Source of the DNA: Priapulus caudatus
Lineage: Eukaryota > Priapulida > Priapulimorpha > Priapulimorphida > Priapulidae
Assembly (NCBI RefSeq): GCF_000485595.1
Contig: NW_014577352.1
Coordinates: 9,080 to 47,285 of the forward strand
DNA: 38,206 nucleotides
Direction of reading: 5' to 3'
This document shows, piece by piece, positions 1 to 8,330 of this stretch; within the stretch, counting starts at the first letter, position 1; each line of letters starts with the position of its first letter. Under the pieces are notes generated by a model, which was given only the letters and a program-made list of their open reading frames with translations, made no database searches and had not been told where the DNA came from. A program made the translations under genes and the position numbers.

Positions 1-54
1 GGCAGGAAGACTCCGGTGCGTGCTAGCGGCAGGAAGACTCCGGTGCGTGCTAGC
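1..54. repeat. 27-bp tandem duplication inside the homeobox exon
   Basis: Bases 1-27 are repeated exactly at 28-54. The duplication is in frame and doubles the peptide LARTGVFLP. The second copy of the exon (around 15121) has this segment only once, so the duplication may be an assembly-end artefact rather than a real allele. Confidence 0.9.
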
Positions 55-455
55 CAGTCCATCGGCACCATGCCTGCCTGCGCCGCCTTCATCGCCTGCT
101 CGGCCATGCCAGACTGGAACCCGCTGCTTGCCGCCAACATCGGGAAGTGGTGCGGGCCGTACGCGGCGTACGCATACCCCGGGTGACCGGCGAACACTGG
201 CATCGCCGCCGCCGCCATTGCCGCCGGTTGTAGGTTGAGCAGGCCGGGCCGCGGTACGATGCCGTGAAGTCCCGCGGTGGGAAGCGGCGGAGAGCTCCCA
301 GCGTCCGATAACGCAGGACTTGACCTGACGGAAGGCGGTGAGCGCGGCGGCGGCGGCTGCGGCGGTGATGATGATGATGACGGAGCCCGGCGGACCCGCG
401 GCGTGTCCTTGCCTAGCAGGGCGTCTATGCTGAACGACTTCGAGTCCATTGTCAT
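1..455 (-). CDS. mnx: First coding exon of an MNX/HB9-like homeobox transcription factor, cut by window edge
   Basis: The minus strand is open without a stop from an ATG at 455 (a second ATG lies at 449) to the window edge, about 151 codons. Residues 4-14 read DSKSFSIDALL, which closely resembles the start of MNX/HB9 proteins and contains an eh1-type repression motif (F-x-I-x-x-L/I-L) of the kind that recruits Groucho/TLE. Ser/Pro-rich sequence follows, then PGLLNLQPAAMAAAAMP, an Ala/Tyr/His-rich stretch (GYAYAAYGPHHFPM), and finally MDWLARTGVFLP, which sits where MNX proteins carry a short hydrophobic-tryptophan segment before the homeodomain. The homeodomain would lie in the next exon, left of the window. 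By family knowledge the product would be a nuclear DNA-binding regulator of motor-neuron and endodermal fate. The noisy second copy at 15109-15561 shows how the exon ends. Other eh1-bearing ANTP-class genes (EMX, GBX, NOTO) are less good matches. That this is a homeobox exon is likely; MNX is the best guess. Confidence 0.62.
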   Translation of the reverse strand, partial: MTMDSKSFSIDALLGKDTPRVRRAPSSSSSPPQPPPPRSPPSVRSSPALSDAGSSPPLPTAGLHGIVPRPGLLNLQPAAMAAAAMPVFAGHPGYAYAAYGPHHFPMLAASSGFQSGMAEQAMKAAQAGMVPMDWLARTGVFLPLARTGVFL

Positions 456-463
456 CGTGCGTA

Positions 464-740
464 GGTGAGTGAGTGAGGGAGTGAGTGAGTGAGTGAGTGA
501 GTGAGTGAGTGAGTGAGTGAGTGGGTGAGTGAATGAGTGAGTGAGTGAGTGAGTGAGTGAGTGAGTGAGTGAGTGAGTGAGTGGGTGAGTGAGTGTGTGA
601 GTGAGTGTGTGTGCGCGCGTGTGTTCGTGTATTTGTATGTGTGTGCGCGCGTGCGTGCGCGTACGTGTGTTCGTGTATTTGTATGTGTGCGCGCGCGTGC
701 GTGCGCGTGTGTGTGTGCGTGCGCGCGTGTGTGTATGTGC
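464..740. repeat. GTGA microsatellite running into a TG/GCGC-rich tract
   Basis: From 464 to about 612 the sequence is an almost pure GTGA array with a few GGGA and GTGG units. It then degrades into TG/CGCG/TATGTG-rich DNA up to about 740. It starts only about 9 bp upstream of the minus-strand ATG of the homeobox exon, so it would be the 5' untranslated leader (CTCA repeats in the RNA) if transcription starts near 930. Confidence 0.9.
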
Positions 741-953
741 AATGATACGGTGACAGACGAGCAGCGGAAGCTTGGAACGAGCGCGAGCGTTTGCCTTTCC
801 GAGAGGGCGAGCGCCGGACACGTGTATATACGATTCCGTTCGCTAGGCAGGCGAGAGAGCGAGGCGGTCGACAGGACTCCTTGGCAGAGGAGAGGCACGC
901 GTCTGCGTGAATGTCGGCGACGTGTGTACGGATCGGCTGCTCCGACACGAGCA

Positions 954-1003
954 CTATTTAATCGCCGTATCAAAGGCCACTCTCGCTGCTGCGCGCTGAT
1001 TGG
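954..1003 (-). promoter_or_regulatory. Candidate core promoter of the homeobox gene: CCAAT box and TATA-like box
   Basis: On the minus strand a CCAAT box (999-1003, in the context AGCCAATCAG) is followed about 40 bp later by ATTAAATAG (954-962), a TATA-like element. This spacing is typical of a metazoan promoter and would put the start site near 925-930, with a leader of about 470 nt reaching the ATG at 455. The surroundings are GC-rich and not repetitive. No expression evidence is available. Confidence 0.4.
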
Positions 1004-1111
1004 CTGGTACGCGGTGCGATGGATGGCGCAATATTAGCAGAAGCGTTGCAGACGGTAACTGTAACATTGGTGAGTACGGTAAGTGTTCAGCGGAGAGGGG
1101 GGTTCTATTGC

Positions 1112-1280
1112 ATCTCTCTGCTTCTCCTTTCTCTCTCTCTCTCTCCCTCTCTTTTCTTTCTCTAATATTCGCTCTTACTCCCTCTCTCTTATTTCGCTTG
1201 CTTTCTATCTGTCGCTTTTCTTTTTCTGACATTCTCTCTCACTCGATCTCTCTTATTTCTCTTACTATATTATATCTCTA
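1112..1280. repeat. CT-rich low-complexity tract
   Basis: Pyrimidine-rich sequence (CTCTCT, CTTTCT, TTTCTC) without coding signal. The similarity to the second copy (up to about 16446) stops exactly at the end of this tract. Confidence 0.8.
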
Positions 1281-1281
1281 A

Positions 1282-1640
1282 TACCAAAACCAGGTCACTA
1301 CGACCTTTATTTGACCTTTACCTTGACCTTGATCATATTTCCCTTCCACTCTATAACTCGGCCCCTAATTGACCTAGCGCTACCAAACTTGGTATACTTA
1401 CACATCTTGGGGAGAAGGTGCGTCGCGTACCAAAACCAGGACACTGCAACCTTTATTTGACATTAACCTTGACCTTAACCTTCATCATATCTTCCTTCCA
1501 CTCTATAACTCGGCCCTTAATTGACCTAGCACGAGCAAACTTTGTATACTTACACATCTTGGGAAGAAGGTGTGTCGCGTACCAAAACCCCTAAGGCAAC
1601 CAATTTTAACATACTTGCACATCTCAGGCAGATGAGTTGT
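1282..1640 (+). repeat. Tandem repeat, unit about 146-152 bp, two full copies and a decayed third
   Basis: Each unit starts TACCAAAAC and ends GTGTCGCGT or GTGCGTCGCGT. Copy 1 is 1282-1427, copy 2 is 1428-1579, and a partial divergent copy starts at 1580. Units share CTCTATAACTCGGCCC and TATACTTACACATCTTGG. They contain several TGACCT half sites, including TGACCTTGA at 1324-1332. There is no coding potential. The array begins at the very base where the 1-1280 block stops matching its second copy. Confidence 0.9.
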
Positions 1641-2304
1641 GTAACAAACCTTTGTCTTTGTGACTTATTTAACTTTACCTACGTTCTACGTCCTTACAGA
1701 GATATTTCATTCATACTAGATTACGGGGGATACATGTAGTTGGCTACAACTGCCCTTTCTAGTTATAAATAGGTCATTCTAACCCCTGATAATATATGCA
1801 CATATATATACATATATATACATATATATCAGAAGTAGATAATAGGGAAGGAGTGTGACTTCAATAAACAAGGGAAATTCGTTATTTACTAGCCTTAGAA
1901 TACCTATGATTTACTACGCCGAAATCGTTTCCTCGTATACACCCGCAATCCGGAGATACAGACTAAAACGTACGACACGATTATCCATTCTGTTGCCAGC
2001 AAACTCAATGTGTAAACCGCCTAAATCGAAACAAAAGGCAGCTTCTAACGACTCGTGCGCTCTCTTGCTCCCTCGGCGATGCAGTGTGGCTCGCGGGGAG
2101 ATTGGACATCGACGCAACACTCGGCGAGCTAATCTGTGACCTATTTACAGCTGGTATGCCCCCCACGCACGCACGCCCACCGCAATCAGCAGCAGCTCCA
2201 GCTCCACCACTTGTAGCTATCTGTGATTGACAGCTTTCGCCGAGATTAACTGTAAAGACGGATGTAAAGAGCGGATGCAAAGTGTTAGATTGCAGGGTTT
2301 GCCA
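1641..2304. other. Non-coding stretch with a small TA-rich microsatellite, no gene seen
   Basis: Apart from CATATATA repeats at about 1797-1831 I see no repeat, RNA or coding signal. Short open frames overlap on both strands, show no recognisable domain, and are treated as chance. Confidence 0.5.
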
Positions 2305-2545
2305 CACAGGCACTTGAAGCGTTTCAATAAAATATAATGCTAACTAAATACGAAATCTATTTACTACGAAATTCTTAATGTTTCTATACTTTTTTTCACC
2401 TATTATTGCCGACAGTTTCCTGTAAATTCCGTCCAAATCCTGCGTCCAACCATACGCTGCCGGCACCATTGCTTTCGCGGCGCGACTGTTGCACGCTTAC
2501 ACTAATATATATAGTGCCAAGTGCCAACGCTTCAAGTGCCTGTGG
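2305..2545. mobile_element. MITE-like element bounded by 19-bp perfect inverted repeats
   Basis: Bases 2305-2323 (CACAGGCACTTGAAGCGTT) are the exact reverse complement of 2527-2545. The roughly 200 bp between them are non-coding and AT-rich. The size and the termini fit a non-autonomous DNA transposon; the CAGGCAC-type end is reminiscent of hAT elements. I found no convincing target-site duplication, so the precise boundary is uncertain and a simple long hairpin cannot be excluded. Confidence 0.5.
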
Positions 2546-2734
2546 ATATGATAAGCAGAGATGTTGACAAGGAGACGAAGGCCGCTAGTTTCGAGTATTT
2601 CTAGATAAGTGGCAACGCCTGGTGTAAGAAATAAGTTGTAAACGTGTGAAGTTTCAGGCGCAATACGACAGAGTGGTGACGTCTGGCGGTGTCAAATAAG
2701 GTTATTAGAGGTATTTTAGTCAGGTGGCGCCCCT

Positions 2735-2800
2735 AGCATGACGTCACCATGCGCGCCATTTATAAGAGGGCGCGCGTATCAAAAAGGGGCAGTTCTGACT
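2735..2800 (+). promoter_or_regulatory. Promoter-like segment: CRE, TATA box and initiator, probably retroelement LTR remnant
   Basis: A perfect palindromic CRE (TGACGTCA, about 2740-2747) is followed by a TATA-type box (TTTATAAG, about 2759-2766) and, about 30 bp later, GCAGTTCTGA, which resembles the initiator of insect Gypsy-type LTR promoters. The gag remnant starts only about 180 bp downstream. No second copy of this segment lies 3' of the envelope gene, so calling it a 5' LTR is an inference from architecture. Confidence 0.4.
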
Positions 2801-2974
2801 TTTTGTGCTAACGTGTGCGCGTGTGCGAGTATTTTCAGTAGTGACGAGATGCGTGTAGTGTTTTAGAAGTGCCAACCTACCGGTTCTACGCACGGTTTTA
2901 GTGTGTGTGCGTATAACGCTTTAGTGTGTGAATACGTAATGAGGCGCTTATGTATACGTGAAACCAGCCTCTAG

Positions 2975-3617
2975 TGTGCGAATAGAGTCGTCGACCAGTT
3001 CATAGATGGTCTGCGAGCGGATGCAATCAAGAGAACACTCATTCGCAGTCAACCAGCTACATTGGCGGGAGCAGTGAAAGTAGCAGTGGGAGAAGCAGTA
3101 ACAGATCAGGAGGTAAAGCTACGGAGTACACGACATGAAGATGAAGCAATGGAGGTGGACAGTGTAGAAATGACGCCAGTAATACAGAAGCAAATTCAGG
3201 AGTTCAGAGGGATAGTGTCAGACATCATGGCACTAGATACAACACGCGCGACGCCAGCGCCATGCGTGTATAATCAGCAACCAGCACCTAGGAACACAAG
3301 TACAGCGGCGATTCCGCAGCAACAGCGTGCAGTAATAGGGGAAACTAACTAAATATAACTTTAGACGGACACCTGCGCAATGGTCGCAGCAGCCTCCACA
3401 GACCACCTTCAGCGGATCTGCAGCATGGCAAGGTCCATGGAGTACTTGGTATCCGACACGTCCGCGACAGCGGGACACGCGTGCGCCACCTAGCGGTGTG
3501 CAGTATAAATGGACGGCGGATAACAAGCCTATCTGCGCAGTATGCGGTCGCATAGGACACAGATGGAGGCAATGCAGAATCATGGGTCAACAGGGAAACG
3601 CCCGCACTCGATTTTAG
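2975..3617 (+). pseudogene. gag: Gag remnant of a Ty3/Gypsy (errantivirus-like) element: C-terminal capsid part and zinc knuckle
   Basis: The frame opens after a TAG at 2972-2974. The segment from about 2993, with FIDGLR and IKRTLI, resembles the C-terminal end of retrotransposon Gag (typically F-x-x-G-L-R). It runs to a TAA at 3350-3352. Reading continues in another frame from about 3342 to a TAG at 3615-3617, through a Gln/Pro/Trp-rich linker into a CCHC zinc knuckle (3534-3575; C-x2-C-x4-H-x4-C), the nucleic-acid-binding module of nucleocapsid. The N-terminal half of Gag is absent and a frameshift separates the capsid and knuckle parts. This would be the structural protein packaging element RNA. 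Protease follows in another frame, as usual for Gypsy elements. Confidence 0.75.
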
Positions 3618-4339
3618 GTGAGACGGAAAACCGAGCGAACGTCAAACAGCGGTCTCCAGCGACGGGACGGAGGAAACGGGAGGTATTTAACACCGGAGAT
3701 GCACAGAGGGCAACACCTGTATGCTCGCTACGCATAAGGGGAGTATTAACAGATTGCTTGATCGACTCTGGAGGACAGACTACGCTCATAAGTGAACAGC
3801 TCTGGAAAAGGTTACCGTCACATGTGCAACAGGCAAGTGCGCTGTCAACAACAAACAAACAGACACTGACGTCGGTTACAGGGACATCCACTGGTAACAG
3901 TAGGCGAAGCGACAATTCCACTTGTCATTAGACGTTACCGTACGAAGTTCCGATTTCAAATAGCCTCGCACCTGCGTAAAGCAGCCATATTGGGCTATGA
4001 TTTCATGAAGGCAGTAGGAATGAAGATCGACTGTCGACGAGGTATACTGTCAGTCGGAAGATCAGTAGTCGCACTAAAGACAGCTTCTACCGAACAAAGG
4101 GAAGACGAACACGTTTAACTTGTCTTGCTCAAGAACAAAGTACAGAATCCGGCGCGCACAGTCGTTATCTGCGAAGGCAAGGTGAGGAAAACCGTACCGG
4201 TCAATACAACGGTACTTATCACGGGAACAGAGGTGTTACCTGCACTGCGAGATCAGCCAGGTATATTTCCTGTGGAGACATTGGATACAGTCAACAAGGA
4301 TCATTGTATTAAATTCCCTGCATCCATGATAGAGCAAGA
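3560..4339 (+). pseudogene. pol: Retropepsin (Pol protease) remnant and linker
   Basis: The aspartic protease active site is visible as DSGGQTT (3764 onward; family pattern D-S/T-G) after a strand with LRIRGV. This frame ends at 3931. The C-terminal half continues in a different frame from about 3891, with the typical retropepsin second motif ILGYDFM at about 3987-4007, and meets a TAA at 4116-4118. The same frame stays open beyond that stop with linker-type sequence until about 4335. The protease would cut Gag-Pol during particle maturation. A frameshift near 3890-3931 and the in-frame stop make it non-functional as read. Reverse transcriptase should come next but is missing. Confidence 0.75.
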
Positions 4340-5104
4340 TTCTCGCCCTATTACCTACTGTATGGAAGAGAACCCACATTACCGTTGGACACATTGTTAC
4401 GTACAAGGAGGAGGACATATGACGAAGACCCCATTGCACAGACATCAGAGGGATTACACTAAGCTTATGCACATGTCACAGATAGAACACGGCTGGCACG
4501 TCTTAAGAATAAATATCATTATGACAAGCGAGCTAGGCAGCTCAATTTTGAAGTTGGTGACCCCGTCTACTATCACGATCCTGTACTCAAACCCAATACC
4601 ATTCGCAAGCTAGCTTCGCCTTGGCACCCTTACTACGTCGTGGTAAAGGTGTTAAGTCCAAAGAAGTATCTCCTACAACACGAGATCACGAAGCGAGAAG
4701 TGATCTCACATGTTGAGAACATCCGAGCAGCACACCCACAGGCTCGGTGGGATTGTAATAAGCCAGTACAACAAGAAGATGTGCCAAAGGGAGCACGTCG
4801 CCAGCTTCATAGGGCAGCGACATTGGCATATCCACCCGACGAGGAGGGTAGTAACGATGATGAGTTTGATGAGGAGGACGAGCTCCCTCTAAGTCATTTC
4901 ATCACAACGCCCAAGGCACATGCTTCAGCGGATTCTACGGAACACCCGCAGCCGGCAATGTCGCGTGCAGTCGATCCAACTGCAGAGGATCCATTTGCAA
5001 GTGACATTGAGGCTCAGGAGTCTAACCCCACTCAGCAAGTTGGCGACAGTGGTGATGACAGTCATCTATACCCCGTCGGAATTGGAGAGATCCGTAAGTC
5101 CTGA
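4340..5104 (+). pseudogene. pol: Integrase C-terminal remnant, joined directly to the protease linker
   Basis: From 4340, in a frame different from the linker before it, the sequence reads PYYLLYGREPTLPLD, a well-known conserved motif near the end of the Ty3/Gypsy integrase catalytic region. It is followed by a basic stretch and, past a TAA at 4460-4462, by the chromatin-binding C-terminal domain (FEVGDPVYY, then ASPWHPYYVV). An acidic, Ser/Pro/Asp-rich tail runs to 5104. The zinc-binding N-terminal domain and the D,D-35-E core are absent, as are RT and RNase H. The deletion junction is at about 4330-4340. Integrase would insert element cDNA into chromosomes; this copy cannot. Confidence 0.8.
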
Positions 5105-5702
5105 TATGGAACCAGCCTCAGAAGAGGATACCGGTAGTAACCAGTCGTTCAAAAGACGGAAGGTGAGCGACGAGGCAAGTGAATTGAACGTTCCAATATA
5201 GCCTATGAAATGGGCACGTTTAGCAGAGGAGGAAGACCTCGCATGCGGCCTAAATGATACGACAGCAGAGATTGCCGTCATAACGACCGCTCCAACAAGG
5301 GCACATCTGATGGTGCCTGCGGTCAGATTACAGGAGCCTGTCGAAGCGGGAGGCGATGAAAGCCTGATCACGCAGGAAATTAAGATGGATTTTGGTAAAG
5401 CTATAGACGCCAATAGCTATTTGGAATCCAGGAGCCGACATCTCGAACGGGAGTACCGAAATATTACTTCCTCATCAGGAGATGTTCAACGGTTCACGCA
5501 AGACAAACATGATAAGAGAGCGGAGATGCCAAGAATCCATGTCGATACTGTAGCTACAGTTCCGGAAAGTGCACATTCCGTTGAGCAAGTAGCCATAGTG
5601 CAGGAGCCACGCGTAACGGTGGTATCGCAAGGAGCTGGGAATAGAACTCTTGCTGGTCGAGTTAAGAGCTATTTCATTAAGGTGTGGCCTACACACTCAT
5701 AG
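5050..5702 (+). CDS. Unrecognised ORF between integrase and envelope
   Basis: In a frame shifted from integrase there is open sequence from about 5050 to a TAG at 5199-5201, and again from 5205 to 5702 (165 codons). The first part carries a basic SFKRRKVSDE patch resembling a nuclear localisation signal; the second begins MKWARLAEEEDLACG. The composition is acidic and hydrophilic, with no membrane segment and no domain I recognise. It may be the natural C-terminal tail of Pol, frameshifted, or an accessory gene of this element. Its position just before the envelope splice acceptor means it would be part of the intron of a spliced envelope mRNA. Confidence 0.4.
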
Positions 5703-5703
5703 G

Positions 5704-5724
5704 TTTTTCTTATTCCTCTTGCAG
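5704..5724 (+). promoter_or_regulatory. Candidate 3' splice acceptor for a spliced envelope mRNA
   Basis: A pyrimidine-rich run ending in TTCCTCTTGCAG sits immediately upstream of envelope-like coding sequence. Errantiviruses and vertebrate retroviruses express envelope from a spliced subgenomic RNA, so the position fits. The donor would lie near the 5' end and is not identified. Confidence 0.45.
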
Positions 5725-7639
5725 ATTTGGTCTGTGCGTTCGCACAGTCCTGTCCGATATGGCAGCCACACAGGGGGCTGTGTTCGTACTGAAGCGGACT
5801 ATGGCCATTACCCAATCAACATGGGCTTTGGCATTTACCCTTGAGATCCAGCCAATCACAGACTACATGAACGGAATTGACAGGCAAATTCGATATTTGC
5901 TCAAGGAGAGACTCAGTAGTCATAATACGACCGACCCGAGTCTGAGACGTTTTCAGAACGTCCATGAATTTGTTGATTCGCATGCCACTTCAACCTTTGG
6001 TTTGAAGCATAGGCGTTTAGTTAATAGATTAGAGGGCTTCACGAGTATGTTCGTCAAGCAATGCTCTAAGCGCTCTCTTCTACCATTCATGGGGAAAATT
6101 CAGAAGTTTTTATACGGAACAGCGGATGAGGAGGATATCGCACGATTGGACTTGAGACTGTCCCAGTTTCAATTGTCGCAGGATGCTTTCCAGCACGCAT
6201 TGGAGGATAGTTTAACTGTTTTCAATATCACCCACACCCAGGTGCAGCTCAATAGAGCCACCATAAATGATCTGATTGATGGTACAGATGACGCAAATTC
6301 TTAAATAGGGTTAGTCACCGGCTTGACCGGTTAGCTGCATCTACGGATGATAAATTATCCATGCTTAGTCGGCTTCAGTCTACCACTGATGCATTAATGA
6401 TGGCACTCCATGATGTTACGAATGTCATTACAGGTTTAGAACAGGCACTTAGTGATCTTTTAGCGGGTAAATTAGCGATATCCTTGATATCGCCGGCGCA
6501 ACTTCGGACATTACTGCGTGCCATTAAGGACACGCTTCCGGACTATCTCGCCCTGCCGAGGGATATTGAGGAGGGCATCCTTTATTACTATGACCTGTTG
6601 GAAACAGTGGTCGTACCCACGGTCACGTCTTTTCACGTTTTGACGTTTTTGCCTTTGAAGCACGTTGGTCAGATATTTGACGTTTACCAGGTTATACCTA
6701 CACTGGTTTTTATTCCGAATTCTACTGCTTACGTTTACTATGATATCAGTTCACGGTACGTGGCTTTTGCACAGAATAGGGCACGTTATTTTTATCCGAA
6801 GGCAGACCGAATATGAAAGTGTCTGGACGACAACCAAGACATTTGCCAGTCCGCTTCGGAAATCTACTATGTAGCCGGTTCTTCTGACTGCGTAGTATCA
6901 CTTTTTCTTAATCAAGAGGAGCACATCCAGCAGCGTTGTCCGCGACGTCTCAACATTGCTCGGCAACAAAAACATCATGTGGCGTATGTTACTAACGGCC
7001 ATTGGCTAATATCGCCAATCAAACCATTTCTTCTGACTGTTTCGTGTCAATCTGGGCATGACACACCTCCGGTGAATACCGACATTCACATTATTTCGCA
7101 GCAGGTCGTCACCCTGGCTTCTGGGTGTTCGGCCCATTCACCCTCGTTCACCCTTGCCAACCTTTTATCATCACGATTCTCGTGTTAATATTACTGGTTA
7201 TATACAGCAAATGTTGCCGCCACAGTTGCCAGTGCCTACCATTTGGCGTGATTTGGCCACCTTAGCGGTTCATCGAGGAAACGCTACGGATCTGCTGCCT
7301 GCTTCAATTATACCCCCGAAACTATACGCTAATAAAGCGTTTGATATCCCGTATGAGCAATTAAAGGATTTCATTGCTAGCAGTCGTCGAATCTTGAGTG
7401 CAGGTGAAGCATTTCCATTGTTGGGTGCTTCAAGTGGTTTTTCGGGTGTACAGTGGCAACAGTTCGCCATTTATGCATTACTCGCCATCAGTTGCGCAGC
7501 TTTCTTTTGGTTTTATTGTAAGAAACCTAATCTAGCCCCAGGCTGTTGCTATCAACGTCACGTCGTTTCACACCCGCCCCCGTACTTGTCTCAACACGAC
7601 CTGCGGCCTCGCCCACCCTTATGCGGGACGCCGTTGTAG
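5725..7639 (+). pseudogene. env: Envelope glycoprotein remnant, F-type/errantivirus-like membrane fusion protein
   Basis: Three open segments together resemble the class of envelope shared by insect errantiviruses and baculovirus F proteins. Segment one (to 6304) carries an N-terminal domain and, at about 6068-6110, a basic KRS followed by hydrophobic sequence ending in FLYGTADEED, the usual arrangement of cleavage site and fusion peptide. Segment two (6305-7188, different frame) is heptad-rich, contains SLISPAQL at about 6490-6515 and LPDYLALP, then a cysteine-bearing receptor-side domain (CLDDNQDIC, CP) that extends past a TGA at 6814-6816. Segment three (7154-7639, frame of segment one) ends with one hydrophobic transmembrane helix at about 7465-7520 and a short basic tail. 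The protein would sit in the membrane and mediate cell entry. Two frameshifts and one internal stop break it. No restored product is proposed. Confidence 0.75.
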
Positions 7640-8330
7640 GGTTAGGCATACGTTACAGCATAAAAAGACGCAAAAGTGAGAGTAATTGCAGCGATATCAA
7701 AATGTTCACTGCCAAATGTGTTGAAGTTCTGACTTGTATGGTGATCGAACTTTATCGTTACTTAATTGTTTTGTAGAGTATAAATATAGTTATAATGATT
7801 CAGTAAAGTTGAAAATATAGTTTAGATCGGCCAGGAGTCCGAAATCACGATGGGGCATCGTGTTATGAAAAGGGGGAAGATAAATGTAACATGTGATGTA
7901 CAGATGTTTAAATAGAGTACTTAGTCAGTGGAGCTAGACTAGGGGTTGTTTTAGTGATAGTCTATCTAGACACAGCGTCGCGCATCTTGTTGCGGCTACA
8001 TTGATGTATTAGGGAGAATTGTAAACGTGTTTAGGTCGGGAGTTTCTAGGGTGACTGTGAAATGGGTGGTGAGAAGAGCGGGTGTAGACATGTGGTATTA
8101 TGGCGGAGTTTTGGAGAGAGAAGAGAGATGTGGGGTCGGGGGTCTGGTGGTGATCGCGAGAGGAAGCACACGCGCTCTCGCACGTGTGCGCGTTGCGTTG
8201 TCTTTGTGCAAGATGGACACACTGTGTGCAAGCAATTATTAAAGTTTATTCCGGTTACCACACATGTTTTGGATTCCTTCTATATCATTTCTACATCTAA
8301 CTCCTAAATATACGTTACACCAGCTTCGAC
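7640..8330 (+). other. 3' non-coding region of the element, LTR not resolved
   Basis: It contains a purine-rich GGAGAGAGAAGAGAGATG tract at about 8112-8130, which could be a polypurine tract, and a TTATTAAAGTTTATT polyadenylation-like stretch at about 8235-8250. If a 3' LTR starts after the purine tract it would be very short. I could not match any stretch here to the segment upstream of gag, so either an LTR is lost or the two ends come from different elements. Confidence 0.3.

Noticed and set aside
452..1037. Long frames on both strands (about 150-170 codons) over the GTGA/TG tract
   Set aside because: Open because of repeat composition; the peptides are Ser-Leu-Thr-His or Val-Cys-Arg repeats. 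The only supported coding is the exon ending at 455.
7700..7810. Possible 3' LTR match to the promoter segment near 2780
   Set aside because: Only short shared words (AGTTCTGACTT, ATCAAAA) were found; the surroundings do not align.
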